Origin: Alphaproteobacteria bacterium
GTDB lineage: Bacteria; Pseudomonadota; Alphaproteobacteria; UBA828
NCBI GenBank assembly: GCA_011523425.1
Contig: WTGU01000050.1
Location: 39,965 to 103,964 of the forward strand
Reading direction: 5' to 3'
Length of the DNA: 64,000 bases
Below the pieces are notes generated by a model, which was given only the letters and a program-made list of their open reading frames with translations, did no database searches and was not told the DNA's origin. The position numbers and the translations under genes are program-made. Shown one piece after another: positions 53,296-61,663 of this stretch (its first letter is position 1; every line of letters begins with the position of its first letter).

Positions 53296-54183
53296 ATGGC
53301 TCGTATCGACATTCAGTTCACCCTGTTCTCCGCCTTCTACTCGCCGCTGATCGCGACGATGGCAGGCGGGTTCCTGGCCGAGGAGGGTCTGGAGGCGGAG
53401 TGGTCGGTCGCACCGCCGGGAGGTTCCGCCATCGCGGCTCTGAAAGACGGCACGGCCCATGTCGTGCAGTCGGCGCCGAGCCAGGCCTTCGGGCCGCTGT
53501 CGACGGGCGAGGACCCCGGCGTCGTCCACTTCGCTCAGATCAACGAGATGGACGGCTTTTTCCTCACCGGGCGGGCGGGCGACCCGGATTTCGACTGGCG
53601 CAAGCTGGACGGCGCCGAGGTCGTGCTGTTCGGCGGTGGCCAGCCGCTCGCCATGTTCAAGTATGCCTGCCACACGGCGGGTATCGATTACGGCCGGCTG
53701 AAGGCGATCCACCCCGGCAATGCCCTGGAGATCGACCGCGCCTTTCGCGACGGTGTGGGCCGGTATGTCCAGCAACAGGGACCGTTTCCCCAGCAGTTGG
53801 AAGCGGATGGCATCGGCCGCGTCGTGGCGCAAGTCGGTCGGCAGGTCGGCCGCTGCGGCTTCTCCAGCCTGTGCGCCCGGCCCGACTGGCTGGAAACGCC
53901 CATGGCGCGGGCCTTCACACGCGCGTATCGCAGGGCGCGGCTCTGGCTCAACGAAACGCCGGCCGCCGAGGTCGCCCGCGCCGAGCAACCCTACTTTCCG
54001 GAGATCGGGCTGCCGGCGCTCGAACGCTGCATCGCTGCCTACCAGCAACTCGGCTGCTGGGCGCCGCATATTGAGATCACCCGCGCAGCCTACGAGGCGA
54101 CGCTCGATATCTTTGCTTACAACGGCCTGATCTCCGAGCGCTTCGCCTACGAGCGGGTTTGTGCAGCACCGCCGGAGGACTAA
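53296..54183 (+). CDS. ABC-type substrate-binding protein, NMT1/THI5-like
   Basis: A 295-residue periplasmic-binding-fold protein of the SsuA/NMT1 group: FSAFYSPLIATMAGGFLAEEGLEAEWSVAPPGGSAIAALKDGTAHVVQSAPSQAF is the typical opening (ligand loop with GGSAIAAL). No signal peptide is visible, and no permease or ATPase gene is adjacent, so it may be a cytoplasmic or THI5-like form rather than a transporter component. GAAGGAGCG precedes the ATG. Confidence 0.75.
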   Translation: MARIDIQFTLFSAFYSPLIATMAGGFLAEEGLEAEWSVAPPGGSAIAALKDGTAHVVQSAPSQAFGPLSTGEDPGVVHFAQINEMDGFFLTGRAGDPDFDWRKLDGAEVVLFGGGQPLAMFKYACHTAGIDYGRLKAIHPGNALEIDRAFRDGVGRYVQQQGPFPQQLEADGIGRVVAQVGRQVGRCGFSSLCARPDWLETPMARAFTRAYRRARLWLNETPAAEVARAEQPYFPEIGLPALERCIAAYQQLGCWAPHIEITRAAYEATLDIFAYNGLISERFAYERVCAAPPED

Positions 54184-54514
54184 CCCAAGTTCCTCGCCAC
54201 GGTCACGTCCAAGACCGTCCTGGTGACCGAGAAGGGGTGGGAACCGCTGAACCATAGGCGGCACGAGAGAGTCCAGTGAGATTGGTCGCCTGGAACTGCA
54301 ACATGGCCTTGCATCGCAAGCTCGACGCGCTGCGGCGGCTGCGACCCGACGTGGCGGTGGTGAGCGAGTGTGCAGAACCCCAGGTAGTGGCTGAGCGGGC
54401 TGGCCTCGCTTCGTCGCCGGCGCCTGCGGCGGATCCGGCCGACGGTGATAGTAAGGCGAAGCTCGTTTCCGGATAGCTCACTCGCATGCGACGGTTTGGT
54501 GACGGGAGGCAGCC
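54184..54514. other. Decayed region between genes
   Basis: The first 70 bases can be read as KFLATVTSKTVLVTEKGWEP, which looks like the C-terminal end of a peptidase-like protein, without an intact gene. A truncated EEP-family start follows at 54276 (listed separately). This is consistent with past deletions here. Confidence 0.4.
54276..54476 (+). pseudogene. Remnant of an endonuclease/exonuclease/phosphatase gene
   Basis: 66 codons opening MRLVAWNCNMALHRKLDALR, then RPDVAVVSECAEP: the first two metal-binding motifs (Asn in WNCN, Glu in SECA) of an EEP-family protein. After about 40 residues homology ends and the frame closes, whereas the family needs over 220 residues with further motifs. 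It is interpreted as a truncated gene. Confidence 0.65.
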
Positions 54515-55648
54515 GTGGATAACCTGGAAAGACTCGATTCTCTTCTTCGAGAGATCGACGCGTTGAGCCGGCATTCCGTCGGCTATCCTTGCAATCACGA
54601 CTTCGACTACACGGCGCTGCTGCCCTTCATGCGCTACGTCATCAACAACGTGGGCGACCCTTTCCACGACAGCAACTTCCAAAGCAACACCCACGAGATC
54701 GAGCGCGAGGTCATCGGCATCTTCGCCGATCTGATGCACATCTCGCGCGAAGGCGTGTGGGGCTACGTCACGTCTGGCGGCACCGAGGGCAACATGTACG
54801 GCCTCTACCTCGCGCGGGAGCTCTATCCGGACGGCGTGGTCTATTTCTCGCAGGATACCCACTACAGCGTCGTCAAGATCATGAGCGTGCTCAAGGTGCG
54901 CAACATCATGATCAGGAGCCAGGACAACGGGGAGATCGACTACGACGACCTCCGCGAGACGATCCGCATCAACCGGGACGTGCCCGCAATCGTGCTGGCG
55001 AACATCGGCACGACGATGAAGGGCGCGATCGACGACGTGAGCAGGATCCGCGGCATCCTGGACGACCTCACGGTGACCCGGTCATACCTGCACGCGGACG
55101 CCGCCCTGAGCGGCATGATCTTGCCGTTCGTGGACGACCCGCAGCCCTACGGGTTCGATGCCGGGTTCGACAGCGTGTCGATCAGCGGGCACAAGATGGT
55201 GGGCTCGCCACTGCCCTGCGGCGTCGCCCTGACCCGGCGCGAGTACGTCTCGCGAATCGCGCGCGCCGTCGAGTACGTGGGCGTGCTGGATACCACCCTC
55301 ACGGGCTCACGCAACGCCATCACGCCGCTGATGATGTGGTACGCGTTCGAGCAGAAGGGGCTGGAGGGTTTCAGGCGCATCGTGAACGGATGCCTCGAGA
55401 CGGCGGAATACGCGGTCGGGCGCTTCAACGACGGCGGCATCCCGGCGTGGCGCAACAGGAACTCCGTCACCGTCGTGTTTCCCAGGCCGCCGGCAGACGT
55501 CGTGCGCAAGTGGCAGCTCGCGCCGTACGAGGACATCGCGCACCTCATTACCATGCCGCACATAACGCGCGCGACCATCGACGCCGTGGTGGACGACTGC
55601 ATGCGCGGAGCGACGGCACCGAGAGACGAAACGGAGACAACCGCATGA
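54515..55648 (+). CDS. hdc: Histidine decarboxylase, PLP-dependent
   Basis: A 377-residue group II decarboxylase very similar in layout to the 378-residue Morganella-type histidine decarboxylase. VTSGGTEGNMYGLYLARELYP, DTHYSVVKI, YLHADAALSGMILPFVD and the PLP Lys227 in SISGHKMVGSPLPCG are conserved, along with TGSRN near residue 267. It would form histamine from histidine. Serine or another amino acid as substrate is a weaker alternative. The GTG start follows GGGAGGCAG, and the ACT-domain gene overlaps by four bases. Confidence 0.87.
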   Translation: MDNLERLDSLLREIDALSRHSVGYPCNHDFDYTALLPFMRYVINNVGDPFHDSNFQSNTHEIEREVIGIFADLMHISREGVWGYVTSGGTEGNMYGLYLARELYPDGVVYFSQDTHYSVVKIMSVLKVRNIMIRSQDNGEIDYDDLRETIRINRDVPAIVLANIGTTMKGAIDDVSRIRGILDDLTVTRSYLHADAALSGMILPFVDDPQPYGFDAGFDSVSISGHKMVGSPLPCGVALTRREYVSRIARAVEYVGVLDTTLTGSRNAITPLMMWYAFEQKGLEGFRRIVNGCLETAEYAVGRFNDGGIPAWRNRNSVTVVFPRPPADVVRKWQLAPYEDIAHLITMPHITRATIDAVVDDCMRGATAPRDETETTA

Positions 55649-56037
55649 CCAGGATCGTCGTCATCGCCAACAACGAGGCGGGCGTCATCGCCGACATCGC
55701 CGGAGCCTTGGCCGAGCGCAACATCAATATCGAAACCATCAGCGCTGAGGCGCTGGGGGAGAAGGGCGCGATAACGCTCACCGCGGACGACCACGACGGC
55801 GCCCTGCGCGCGCTGACGGACGCAGGCTTCAAGACGGTATCCGACGAATCGCTGGTCCTCAGGCTGCGGGACGAGCCGGGTGCGCTGGCCAGGCTGGCGG
55901 AGAAGTTCAGGCAGGCCGGCGTGAACATCCGGAGCCTGCACATACTGGACCGCCGAAACGGCTACGCCACGGTCGCCATATCCGCAGATGATCGCGCCAG
56001 AGCGGAGTCGCTGGTGGAGCCGGATGCGGCGGTGTAG
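55645..56037 (+). CDS. Tandem ACT-domain protein
   Basis: A 130-residue protein made of two ACT modules (about 1-65 and 70-130): IVVIANNEAGVIADIAGALAERNINIETIS and LVLRLRDEPGALARLAEKFRQAGVNIRSLH. ACT domains bind amino acids and regulate enzymes allosterically. The ATGA overlap with the histidine decarboxylase gene suggests that it senses histidine or a related amino acid for that enzyme (inference). Confidence 0.85.
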   Translation: MTRIVVIANNEAGVIADIAGALAERNINIETISAEALGEKGAITLTADDHDGALRALTDAGFKTVSDESLVLRLRDEPGALARLAEKFRQAGVNIRSLHILDRRNGYATVAISADDRARAESLVEPDAAV

Positions 56038-56093
56038 GGGGAAGAGACGAGGCGCGAGTCGTGTCGCGGTGAAGGCGCCTTGATCGGCGGCCG

Positions 56094-56524
56094 CTACTCC
56101 CGGTTCTCCCTGACCCAGCCGTTCTCGAACGCCGGGCCGTCGCAGCCGCAGAAGCGGGCGATGCGGGCGAGCTCGCGCCCGATGCGCTCCAGCCGCCCCT
56201 TGCCGAGGCGCACGCCCCGCTCGGGCCAGAGCGCCCGCACGCTGAGGCGGCCCTCCCGGCGGCGCATGTCGATGCGCCCGACAAGCCGGTCGCCCTCCAG
56301 AAGCTGGAAGGCGTAGTATCCGTATTCGCGCTTCTCCTCCGGCACCTAGATCTCGATGCGATAGCGGAAGCCGAACAGCCTTCGGCGCGCCTGCGGTCGC
56401 GCAGCGGCGGGTCGAAGGGGCTGAGCACGCGCACCCCGGCGGGCGGCTCTGGCACCCGCTCGGCCTGCTCGCACAGGTCGGGGCGCGCGAGCAGTCGGCG
56501 GACCTCGCCGAGCTCGCGCGCCAT
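56094..56524 (-). pseudogene. Winged-helix YcaQ-like protein, truncated, frameshifted and stopped
   Basis: C-terminal remnant of a winged-helix DNA-binding (HTH_42/YcaQ) protein. One frame gives VRVLSPFDPPLRDRRRAE down to about 56383. After a one-base loss the next frame gives LFGFRYRIEI, then an in-frame TAG where a Tyr is expected, and PEEKREYGYYAFQLLEGDRL to the natural end GWVRENRE. The N-terminal half is missing. Two separate lesions plus truncation make function very unlikely. Confidence 0.88.
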
Positions 56525-56538
56525 GACCGGCCCTGGGT

Positions 56539-57000
56539 TCAGAGGGGCAGCTCGGTCGTCGATTTGATCTCTTCCATGGATAGCAGGGAGGTGATGTTGA
56601 AGATCTTCACTTGCGAGATGAGTGCCTGGTAGAAGTCGTCATAGGCCCTGGCGTTCTGGACACGGACTTTCAGGATGTAATCGACGTCGCCGGCCAGACG
56701 GTGGGCCTCCATCACTTCCGGGCGCCCCTTCAGAGTCTCCAGAAACCGGTCCTGCCATTCCTTTTGGTGCTCGGAGGTCCGGATGAGCACGAAGAAGCAC
56801 GCCTCCAATCCCAGCTTGTCAGGGTCCAGGAGAACCGTGTTCTGTCGAATGATCCCCGCGGCCCGGAGCTTTCGTATTCTGTGCCACACGGGCGTGCGCG
56901 AGGCGCCGGCAATCTCCGCGATGTCATCGAGGGAGCGTGAGGCGTCCTCCTGCATCGCCGCAAGAATTTTCCGATCGACGCCATCGAGCTGGACGGCCAT
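56539..57000 (-). CDS. Lrp/AsnC-family transcriptional regulator
   Basis: A 153-residue regulator. The N-terminal helix-turn-helix is LDGVDRKILAAMQEDASRSLDDIAEIAGASRTPVWHRIRKLRAAGII. The RAM ligand-binding domain follows with VMEAHRLAGDVDYILKVRV. These proteins respond to amino acids. It is divergent from cysG and faces a shared AT-rich promoter region, so it may regulate that sulfur operon as well as itself (inference). Confidence 0.93.
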   Translation of the reverse strand: MAVQLDGVDRKILAAMQEDASRSLDDIAEIAGASRTPVWHRIRKLRAAGIIRQNTVLLDPDKLGLEACFFVLIRTSEHQKEWQDRFLETLKGRPEVMEAHRLAGDVDYILKVRVQNARAYDDFYQALISQVKIFNITSLLSMEEIKSTTELPL

Positions 57001-57146
57001 TTCGATCTCCCCTGCAGAAAGAAAATTTCTTCTAATACTGTCACCATTTCACAGATGTTGTCCTTATTTTTCTACCATACTATCACGACGTTAGAAATTA
57101 TGTACTATTCGTCGCCACCAAGCGTAATCGGCGACAGGCGGCCCTG
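57001..57146. promoter_or_regulatory. Divergent promoter region lrp/cysG
   Basis: One of the most AT-rich stretches of the window. It contains the palindrome AGAAAATTTCT (57020-57030), of the kind Lrp-family proteins bind, next to the lrp start, and further AT tracts toward cysG (TTAGAAATTATGTACTAT). No single promoter can be fixed by eye. Confidence 0.45.
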
Positions 57147-58550
57147 GTGCAGCATTTCCCGATCTTTCTCTGTCTCACGGGCCGGCGCGTCGTCGTCTCC
57201 GGCGCCGGGCAGGCCGCGGTCGCCAAGCTGCGTCTGCTGCTGAAGACCGATGCCGAGGTCACCGTATTCGGCCCCGACCCGGAACCGGACATCCTGTCTT
57301 GGCACCGCGAAGGTGCGTTGCGCCACGACGAGCGCCGCGTGGACGCCGGCGACCTCGACTGCGCGGCGCTCCTCTATTGCGCGAGCGACGATCCCGCCGA
57401 CGATGCGCGCGCCGCCGCGCTGGCCCGCCGGCGACGAATCCCCGTCAACGTCGTCGACGATCTCGAAGGCAGCGACTTCATCACGCCCGCCATCGTCGAC
57501 CGCGACCCGGTCACGGTGGCGATCGGGACCGAGGGGACGGCCCCGGTGCTGGCGCGGAACCTCAAGGCGACACTCGAGGCCCAGCTGCCGGCGTCTCTGG
57601 GGCCGCTCGCACGCATCGGCCAGGCGTTCCGGAGCAGGTGCGAGAGCGTACCCGCGGGCCGCACGCGACGGGCGCTCTGGTCCGAGTATTTCTTCCGGCG
57701 TGGCCCGCGCGGCTATGCCAGGGAGGGCGAGAAAGGCGCACGCGAAGCGCTCCGCTCGTTGCTTGACGAAGCCGCGAGTGCAACCCGCCCTCCGGGCCTG
57801 GTCTCCTTCGTGGGCGCGGGGCCGGGCGCCCCGGAGCTGCTCACACTGAAGGCCCGCAACCTGCTGCACGAGGCGGACATCGTGGTGCACGACCGGCTGG
57901 TCTCCTCGCAGGTGCTCGAGCTTGCGCGGCGTGACGCGGAGCGGGTCTCAGCCGGCAAGTCGGGATACGGCCCGTCGTGGCCGCAGGCGCGAATCGACGC
58001 GCTGTTGGTCCATCATGCCCGGGCGGGCAAGCATGTGGTCCGCCTCAAGTCCGGCGACCCGGCGGTGTTCGGCAGGCTGGACGAAGAGATCGAGGCGCTG
58101 GAGGCGGCAGGCATCCCGTGGGAGGTCGTTCCGGGAATCACGGCGGCCGCCGGCGCGGCTGCGGACATGGGGGTCTCTCTCACCCGCCGCGGGCGCAACT
58201 CGGAGCTTCGTGTCCTCACTGGCCGCGACGTTGAAGGCTTCGCCGAGCACGACTGGGCCGCCCTTGCCCGCCCTGGATCAGTCGCCGCGATCTACATGGG
58301 CAAGCGGGCGGCCGCCTTCCTGCGCGGGCGCCTGCTGATGCGCGGGGCCGCGCCATCGACGCCGTTGACGATCGTCGAGAACGCTTCGCGCCAGGACAAG
58401 CGGATCGTCGCGACGACATTGCTCGGGCTGCCCGACGCGCTGGACGAGGCGCACCTTGCGGGACCGGTGGTGCTGATGCTCGGCATCCTGCCCCGCGATG
58501 CCATGAGCAAGGCGGAAACGGACTGCGCGGCCCAGCAGGAGGCGGTCTGA
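57147..58550 (+). CDS. cysG: Siroheme synthase (trifunctional CysG)
   Basis: A 467-residue fusion. Residues 1-~200 are the precorrin-2 dehydrogenase/ferrochelatase (FLCLTGRRVVVSGAGQAAVAKLRLLL, then ASDDPADDARAAALARRRRIPVNVVDD). Residues ~215-455 are uroporphyrinogen-III methyltransferase (VSFVGAGPGAPELLTLKARNLLHEADIVVHDRLVS, VRLKSGDPAVFGR, VPGITAAAGAAA). It makes siroheme, the cofactor of the sulfite reductase encoded two genes downstream. The start is GTG. DUF2849 begins at its stop codon. Confidence 0.96.
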   Translation: MQHFPIFLCLTGRRVVVSGAGQAAVAKLRLLLKTDAEVTVFGPDPEPDILSWHREGALRHDERRVDAGDLDCAALLYCASDDPADDARAAALARRRRIPVNVVDDLEGSDFITPAIVDRDPVTVAIGTEGTAPVLARNLKATLEAQLPASLGPLARIGQAFRSRCESVPAGRTRRALWSEYFFRRGPRGYAREGEKGAREALRSLLDEAASATRPPGLVSFVGAGPGAPELLTLKARNLLHEADIVVHDRLVSSQVLELARRDAERVSAGKSGYGPSWPQARIDALLVHHARAGKHVVRLKSGDPAVFGRLDEEIEALEAAGIPWEVVPGITAAAGAAADMGVSLTRRGRNSELRVLTGRDVEGFAEHDWAALARPGSVAAIYMGKRAAAFLRGRLLMRGAAPSTPLTIVENASRQDKRIVATTLLGLPDALDEAHLAGPVVLMLGILPRDAMSKAETDCAAQQEAV

Positions 58551-58852
58551 TGGCCCGCGCCTTCAGGCCCTGCGTTCTGACCGCGAACGACCTCTTCGAC
58601 GGCGACGTGGTCTACCTCGCGCCGGACGGCGCCTGGACGCGCCGCCCGGGCGGCGCGCGCCTCTTCGAGGACGAGGCGGAGGCCAATCGCAGCCTTGCGG
58701 CGGCCGAAGCGCAGGAGGACGTCATCGTCGGCCCCTATCTGGCGGCCGCTGCGCCCGGAGGGCGTCAGGGCCCCGAACCGGTCCACGTGCGGGAGGTGCT
58801 GCGCGCGGCCGGGCCCTCCAACTACTGCCACGGCAAGCAGGCGGGGAGCTGA
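58550..58852 (+). CDS. DUF2849 family protein
   Basis: A 100-residue protein of the DUF2849 family: VLTANDLFDGDVVYLAPDGAW at the N-terminus and VREVLRAAGPSNYCHGKQ-like end. In alphaproteobacteria this gene lies between siroheme synthase and the sulfite reductase hemoprotein, exactly as here. A role in assembly or electron supply is assumed but unproven. Overlaps the cysG stop by one base. Confidence 0.88.
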   Translation: MARAFRPCVLTANDLFDGDVVYLAPDGAWTRRPGGARLFEDEAEANRSLAAAEAQEDVIVGPYLAAAAPGGRQGPEPVHVREVLRAAGPSNYCHGKQAGS

Positions 58853-58855
58853 CCT

Positions 58856-60526
58856 GTGTACCGATACGACAGCTTCGACCGGGAATTCGTTCGCAATCGG
58901 GTCGCGCAGTTTCGCCAGCAGGTGGAGCGGCGGATCGACGGATCGCTCACCGAGGAAGAGTTCAAGCCGCTGCGGCTGATGAACGGGCTCTACCTGCAGC
59001 TGCACGCCTACATGCTGCGCGTGGCGATTCCCTACGGAACGCTCGACAGCCGCCAGATGCGGCAGCTGGCCCGAATCGCTGAGCGCTGGGACAAGGGCTA
59101 CGGGCACTTCACCACCCGACAGAACGTCCAGTTCAACTGGCCTAGGTTGAAGGACGTGCCGGACATCCTCGACGCTCTCGCGGACGTGGAGATGCATGCG
59201 ATCCAGACATCCGGGAACTGCGTCCGCAACGTCACCGCCGACCATTTCGCCGGCGCGGCCGCCGACGAGATCGCCGATCCCCGCCCGACCGCCGAGCTGC
59301 TCCGGCAATGGTCGACGGATCACCCGGAATTCGCGTTCCTGCCCAGAAAATTCAAGATCGCGGTGAGCGGCTCCCCGGTCGATCGCGCCGTGACACGCGC
59401 GCACGACATCGGCATCCGTATCGTCCGCAACGGCGCCGGTGAAATCGGCTACGAGGTCTCGGTCGGCGGCGGGCTCGGGCGCACCCCGGTGATCGGAACG
59501 GTCATCCGCGACTTCCTGCCCGAGGGAGATCTGCTCCCCTACGTCGAGTCCATCCTGCAGGTCTACAACGCCATCGGGCGCCGCGATAACAAGTTCAAGG
59601 CGCGCATCAAGATCACGGTGGGCGAGCACGGGATCGAGGCATTCCGGCAGCGCGTCGAGGAACGCTTCCGGATTCAGCGGAGGGCATTCGAGGGTGCGGA
59701 CCGGGCGCGCTTCGAGGACATCCGCACGATGTTCGCAGCGCCGGCATACATCGAGGCGCCGACCGGAGCGTTCGACGCGGCGCTCGCGCGCGATCCGGCG
59801 TTCCGGTCATTCGTCGACACCAATCTGCATCCGCACCGGAATCCGGACTACGCAATCGTCACCGTCTCGCTCAAGGCCCACGGAGCGACGCCGGGCGATG
59901 CCACCGCGGAGCAGATGCGCGTCATCGCCGACCTGGCGGAGCGCTACGGCCATGACGAGATCCGGATCAGCCACGAGCAGAACTGCATCCTGCCCCACGT
60001 GCACAGGCGCGACGTGCCGGCGGTTCATGCGGCGCTGCGGGAGGCGAACCTCGCCACCGCCAACGTCGGGCTGGCATCGGACATCATCGCCTGCCCGGGG
60101 ATGGACTACTGCAATCTGGCCACCGCCCGCTCCATTCCCATCGCCCAGGGAATCGCCACCCGCGTGAAGGAGCGCGGGGACGAACGCCAGGTGGGCGATC
60201 TCAAGATCAAGATTTCCGGCTGCGTCAATGCCTGCGGGCACCACCATGTCGGCCACATCGGCATTCTCGGCCTCGATCGCGCCGGCGCCGAGAACTACCA
60301 GATCACGCTCGGCGGTGACGGAACCGAGACCGCTGCCCTCGGCGAACGCACCGGCCCGGGCTTTGCCTCAGATGACGTCGTCCCTGCCGTTGACCGGCTG
60401 ATCGACACCTACCTCGAGCTCAGGTCAGACGAAGACGAAGCCTTTCTCGCGACCTACCGGCGCGTCGGCATGCAGCCGTTCAAGGCGGCGCTCTATCCCG
60501 ACGCCGCACTGGCCACAGGAGGCTAG
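58856..60526 (+). CDS. cysI: Nitrite/sulfite reductase hemoprotein
   Basis: A 556-residue siroheme/4Fe-4S reductase. GHFTTRQNVQFNWP is the first substrate-binding motif; the siroheme-Fe4S4 ligands are in CPGMDYCNLATARS and ISGCVNACGHHHVGH (C-x5-C and C-x3-C). It reduces sulfite to sulfide for cysteine synthesis; the association with cysG and DUF934 favours sulfite over nitrite. The GTG start is three bases after DUF2849. Confidence 0.95.
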   Translation: MYRYDSFDREFVRNRVAQFRQQVERRIDGSLTEEEFKPLRLMNGLYLQLHAYMLRVAIPYGTLDSRQMRQLARIAERWDKGYGHFTTRQNVQFNWPRLKDVPDILDALADVEMHAIQTSGNCVRNVTADHFAGAAADEIADPRPTAELLRQWSTDHPEFAFLPRKFKIAVSGSPVDRAVTRAHDIGIRIVRNGAGEIGYEVSVGGGLGRTPVIGTVIRDFLPEGDLLPYVESILQVYNAIGRRDNKFKARIKITVGEHGIEAFRQRVEERFRIQRRAFEGADRARFEDIRTMFAAPAYIEAPTGAFDAALARDPAFRSFVDTNLHPHRNPDYAIVTVSLKAHGATPGDATAEQMRVIADLAERYGHDEIRISHEQNCILPHVHRRDVPAVHAALREANLATANVGLASDIIACPGMDYCNLATARSIPIAQGIATRVKERGDERQVGDLKIKISGCVNACGHHHVGHIGILGLDRAGAENYQITLGGDGTETAALGERTGPGFASDDVVPAVDRLIDTYLELRSDEDEAFLATYRRVGMQPFKAALYPDAALATGG

Positions 60527-60527
60527 C

Positions 60528-60971
60528 GTGGAACGCGGGAGCCCCAGGATTCTCGTCCGCGACTCCGGGTTCCAGGACGACGACTGGCGCGGCGAATTCA
60601 TCCAGTGGAGCGGAGAGGGCGACCGTTCCGCTCTGCCTCACGGTGTCGCGTTGGATGTCGAGAACACCGTGCCGGCCGAGGACATCGTGCCCCTCTTCGG
60701 GCGCATCGCTCTGATCCGCATCGCCTTTCCCTCGCATATGGACGGCCGGGGGTTCTCGCTGGCCCGTTATCTGCGCCTGCTCGGCTACCGCGGTCGGCTT
60801 CGTGCATCCGGCTGCTTCCTCGCTGATCAATACGCCATGGCCCGGCGAAGCGGCTTCGACGAGGTCGAAATCGACCCGACGCTCGCCGAGCGGCAGCCGG
60901 AAGAGCAGTGGCTGTTTCGCGCGAATTGGCGGACACACGACTATCGGGAGCGGCTGGGCCGGCGCCTGTAA
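60528..60971 (+). CDS. DUF934 family protein
   Basis: A 147-residue protein of the DUF934 family, which regularly follows cysI in alpha- and betaproteobacteria: LVRDSGFQDDDW, VPLFGRIALIRIAFPSHMDGRGFSLARYLRLLGYRGRLRASGCFLADQYAMARRSGFDEVEI. It is assumed to serve sulfite reductase. The GTG start is one base after the cysI stop. In many genomes cysH comes next; here it does not. Confidence 0.88.
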   Translation: MERGSPRILVRDSGFQDDDWRGEFIQWSGEGDRSALPHGVALDVENTVPAEDIVPLFGRIALIRIAFPSHMDGRGFSLARYLRLLGYRGRLRASGCFLADQYAMARRSGFDEVEIDPTLAERQPEEQWLFRANWRTHDYRERLGRRL

Positions 60972-61663
60972 GGCGCACGCGGGCGTGGAGTTCGAGTATC
61001 ACACCACCGGGGGTGAGGTGACGCGGCTCGAGTTGGGGCTCACCGCCGAAGACGTAACGGAGCTTGGAGCGCAACTGGCGCAGCTCGGCGAGGAACCGTG
61101 CTCGACCGAGCACTGACGGGGAAGCCGGGCGGAGGGCGATGTTCGGTGGCGAGACGTTCATCGTGCGAATCGCCGAGGACGCCTTGGCCCCTCGCGGGCA
61201 TGGCCGTGGCGTAGGTACGTGGCGGGAAAGCGGCTCCGCCGGCGCATTGACCGGTGCCGAGCCGTTACCAGCTGTTGCGATGAGGGCGTAGGCGGCGAGC
61301 CGCGTCTCGTGCAGTTCAATGGCGGTGCTGGCCCTCGCGGGTGGACGCCTGCGTGGCATCTGGTATTCGTTCGGCGAAGCCGTGGTAGTTTGAGTGAGCG
61401 GCGGTTGTGTACGACCGCGCTGACCGGGAACCTCTTGGCCGCGCACCCAATCTCCTGCGCAGGCTCGGCGGTTCCACGGCTTGGCCGAACGGATTCCGCC
61501 GCAGAAGTCAGAAATGGGCTGGAGTTTACTTCTTCAAGCTTACTTGGTGTGTATGTTCCCAAATCCGCTGTCGCGGTCACACTCGCGCTGTCTTCCAACC
61601 CATTGAGTTGAAACGACTATTCGTGTCAGCGCGGCAGGCCGTGCCAGTGGTGAGAAATGCGGG
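60972..61663. other. Region without a convincing gene
   Basis: Nearly 700 bases. A short frame from a GTG at 60985 to 61116 (43 residues, with GGEVTRLELGLTAEDVTELG) looks protein-like but is not recognised. Beyond it, frames on both strands are Arg/Ser/Pro-rich and unconvincing, and base composition becomes less GC-rich from about 61500. It may hold the remains of a deleted segment, including the expected cysH. Confidence 0.4.

Noticed and set aside
61158..61598. 146-codon minus-strand frame as a gene
   Set aside because: Ser/Arg/Pro-rich, no motif, no ribosome-binding site and overlapping frames of equal quality on the other strand.
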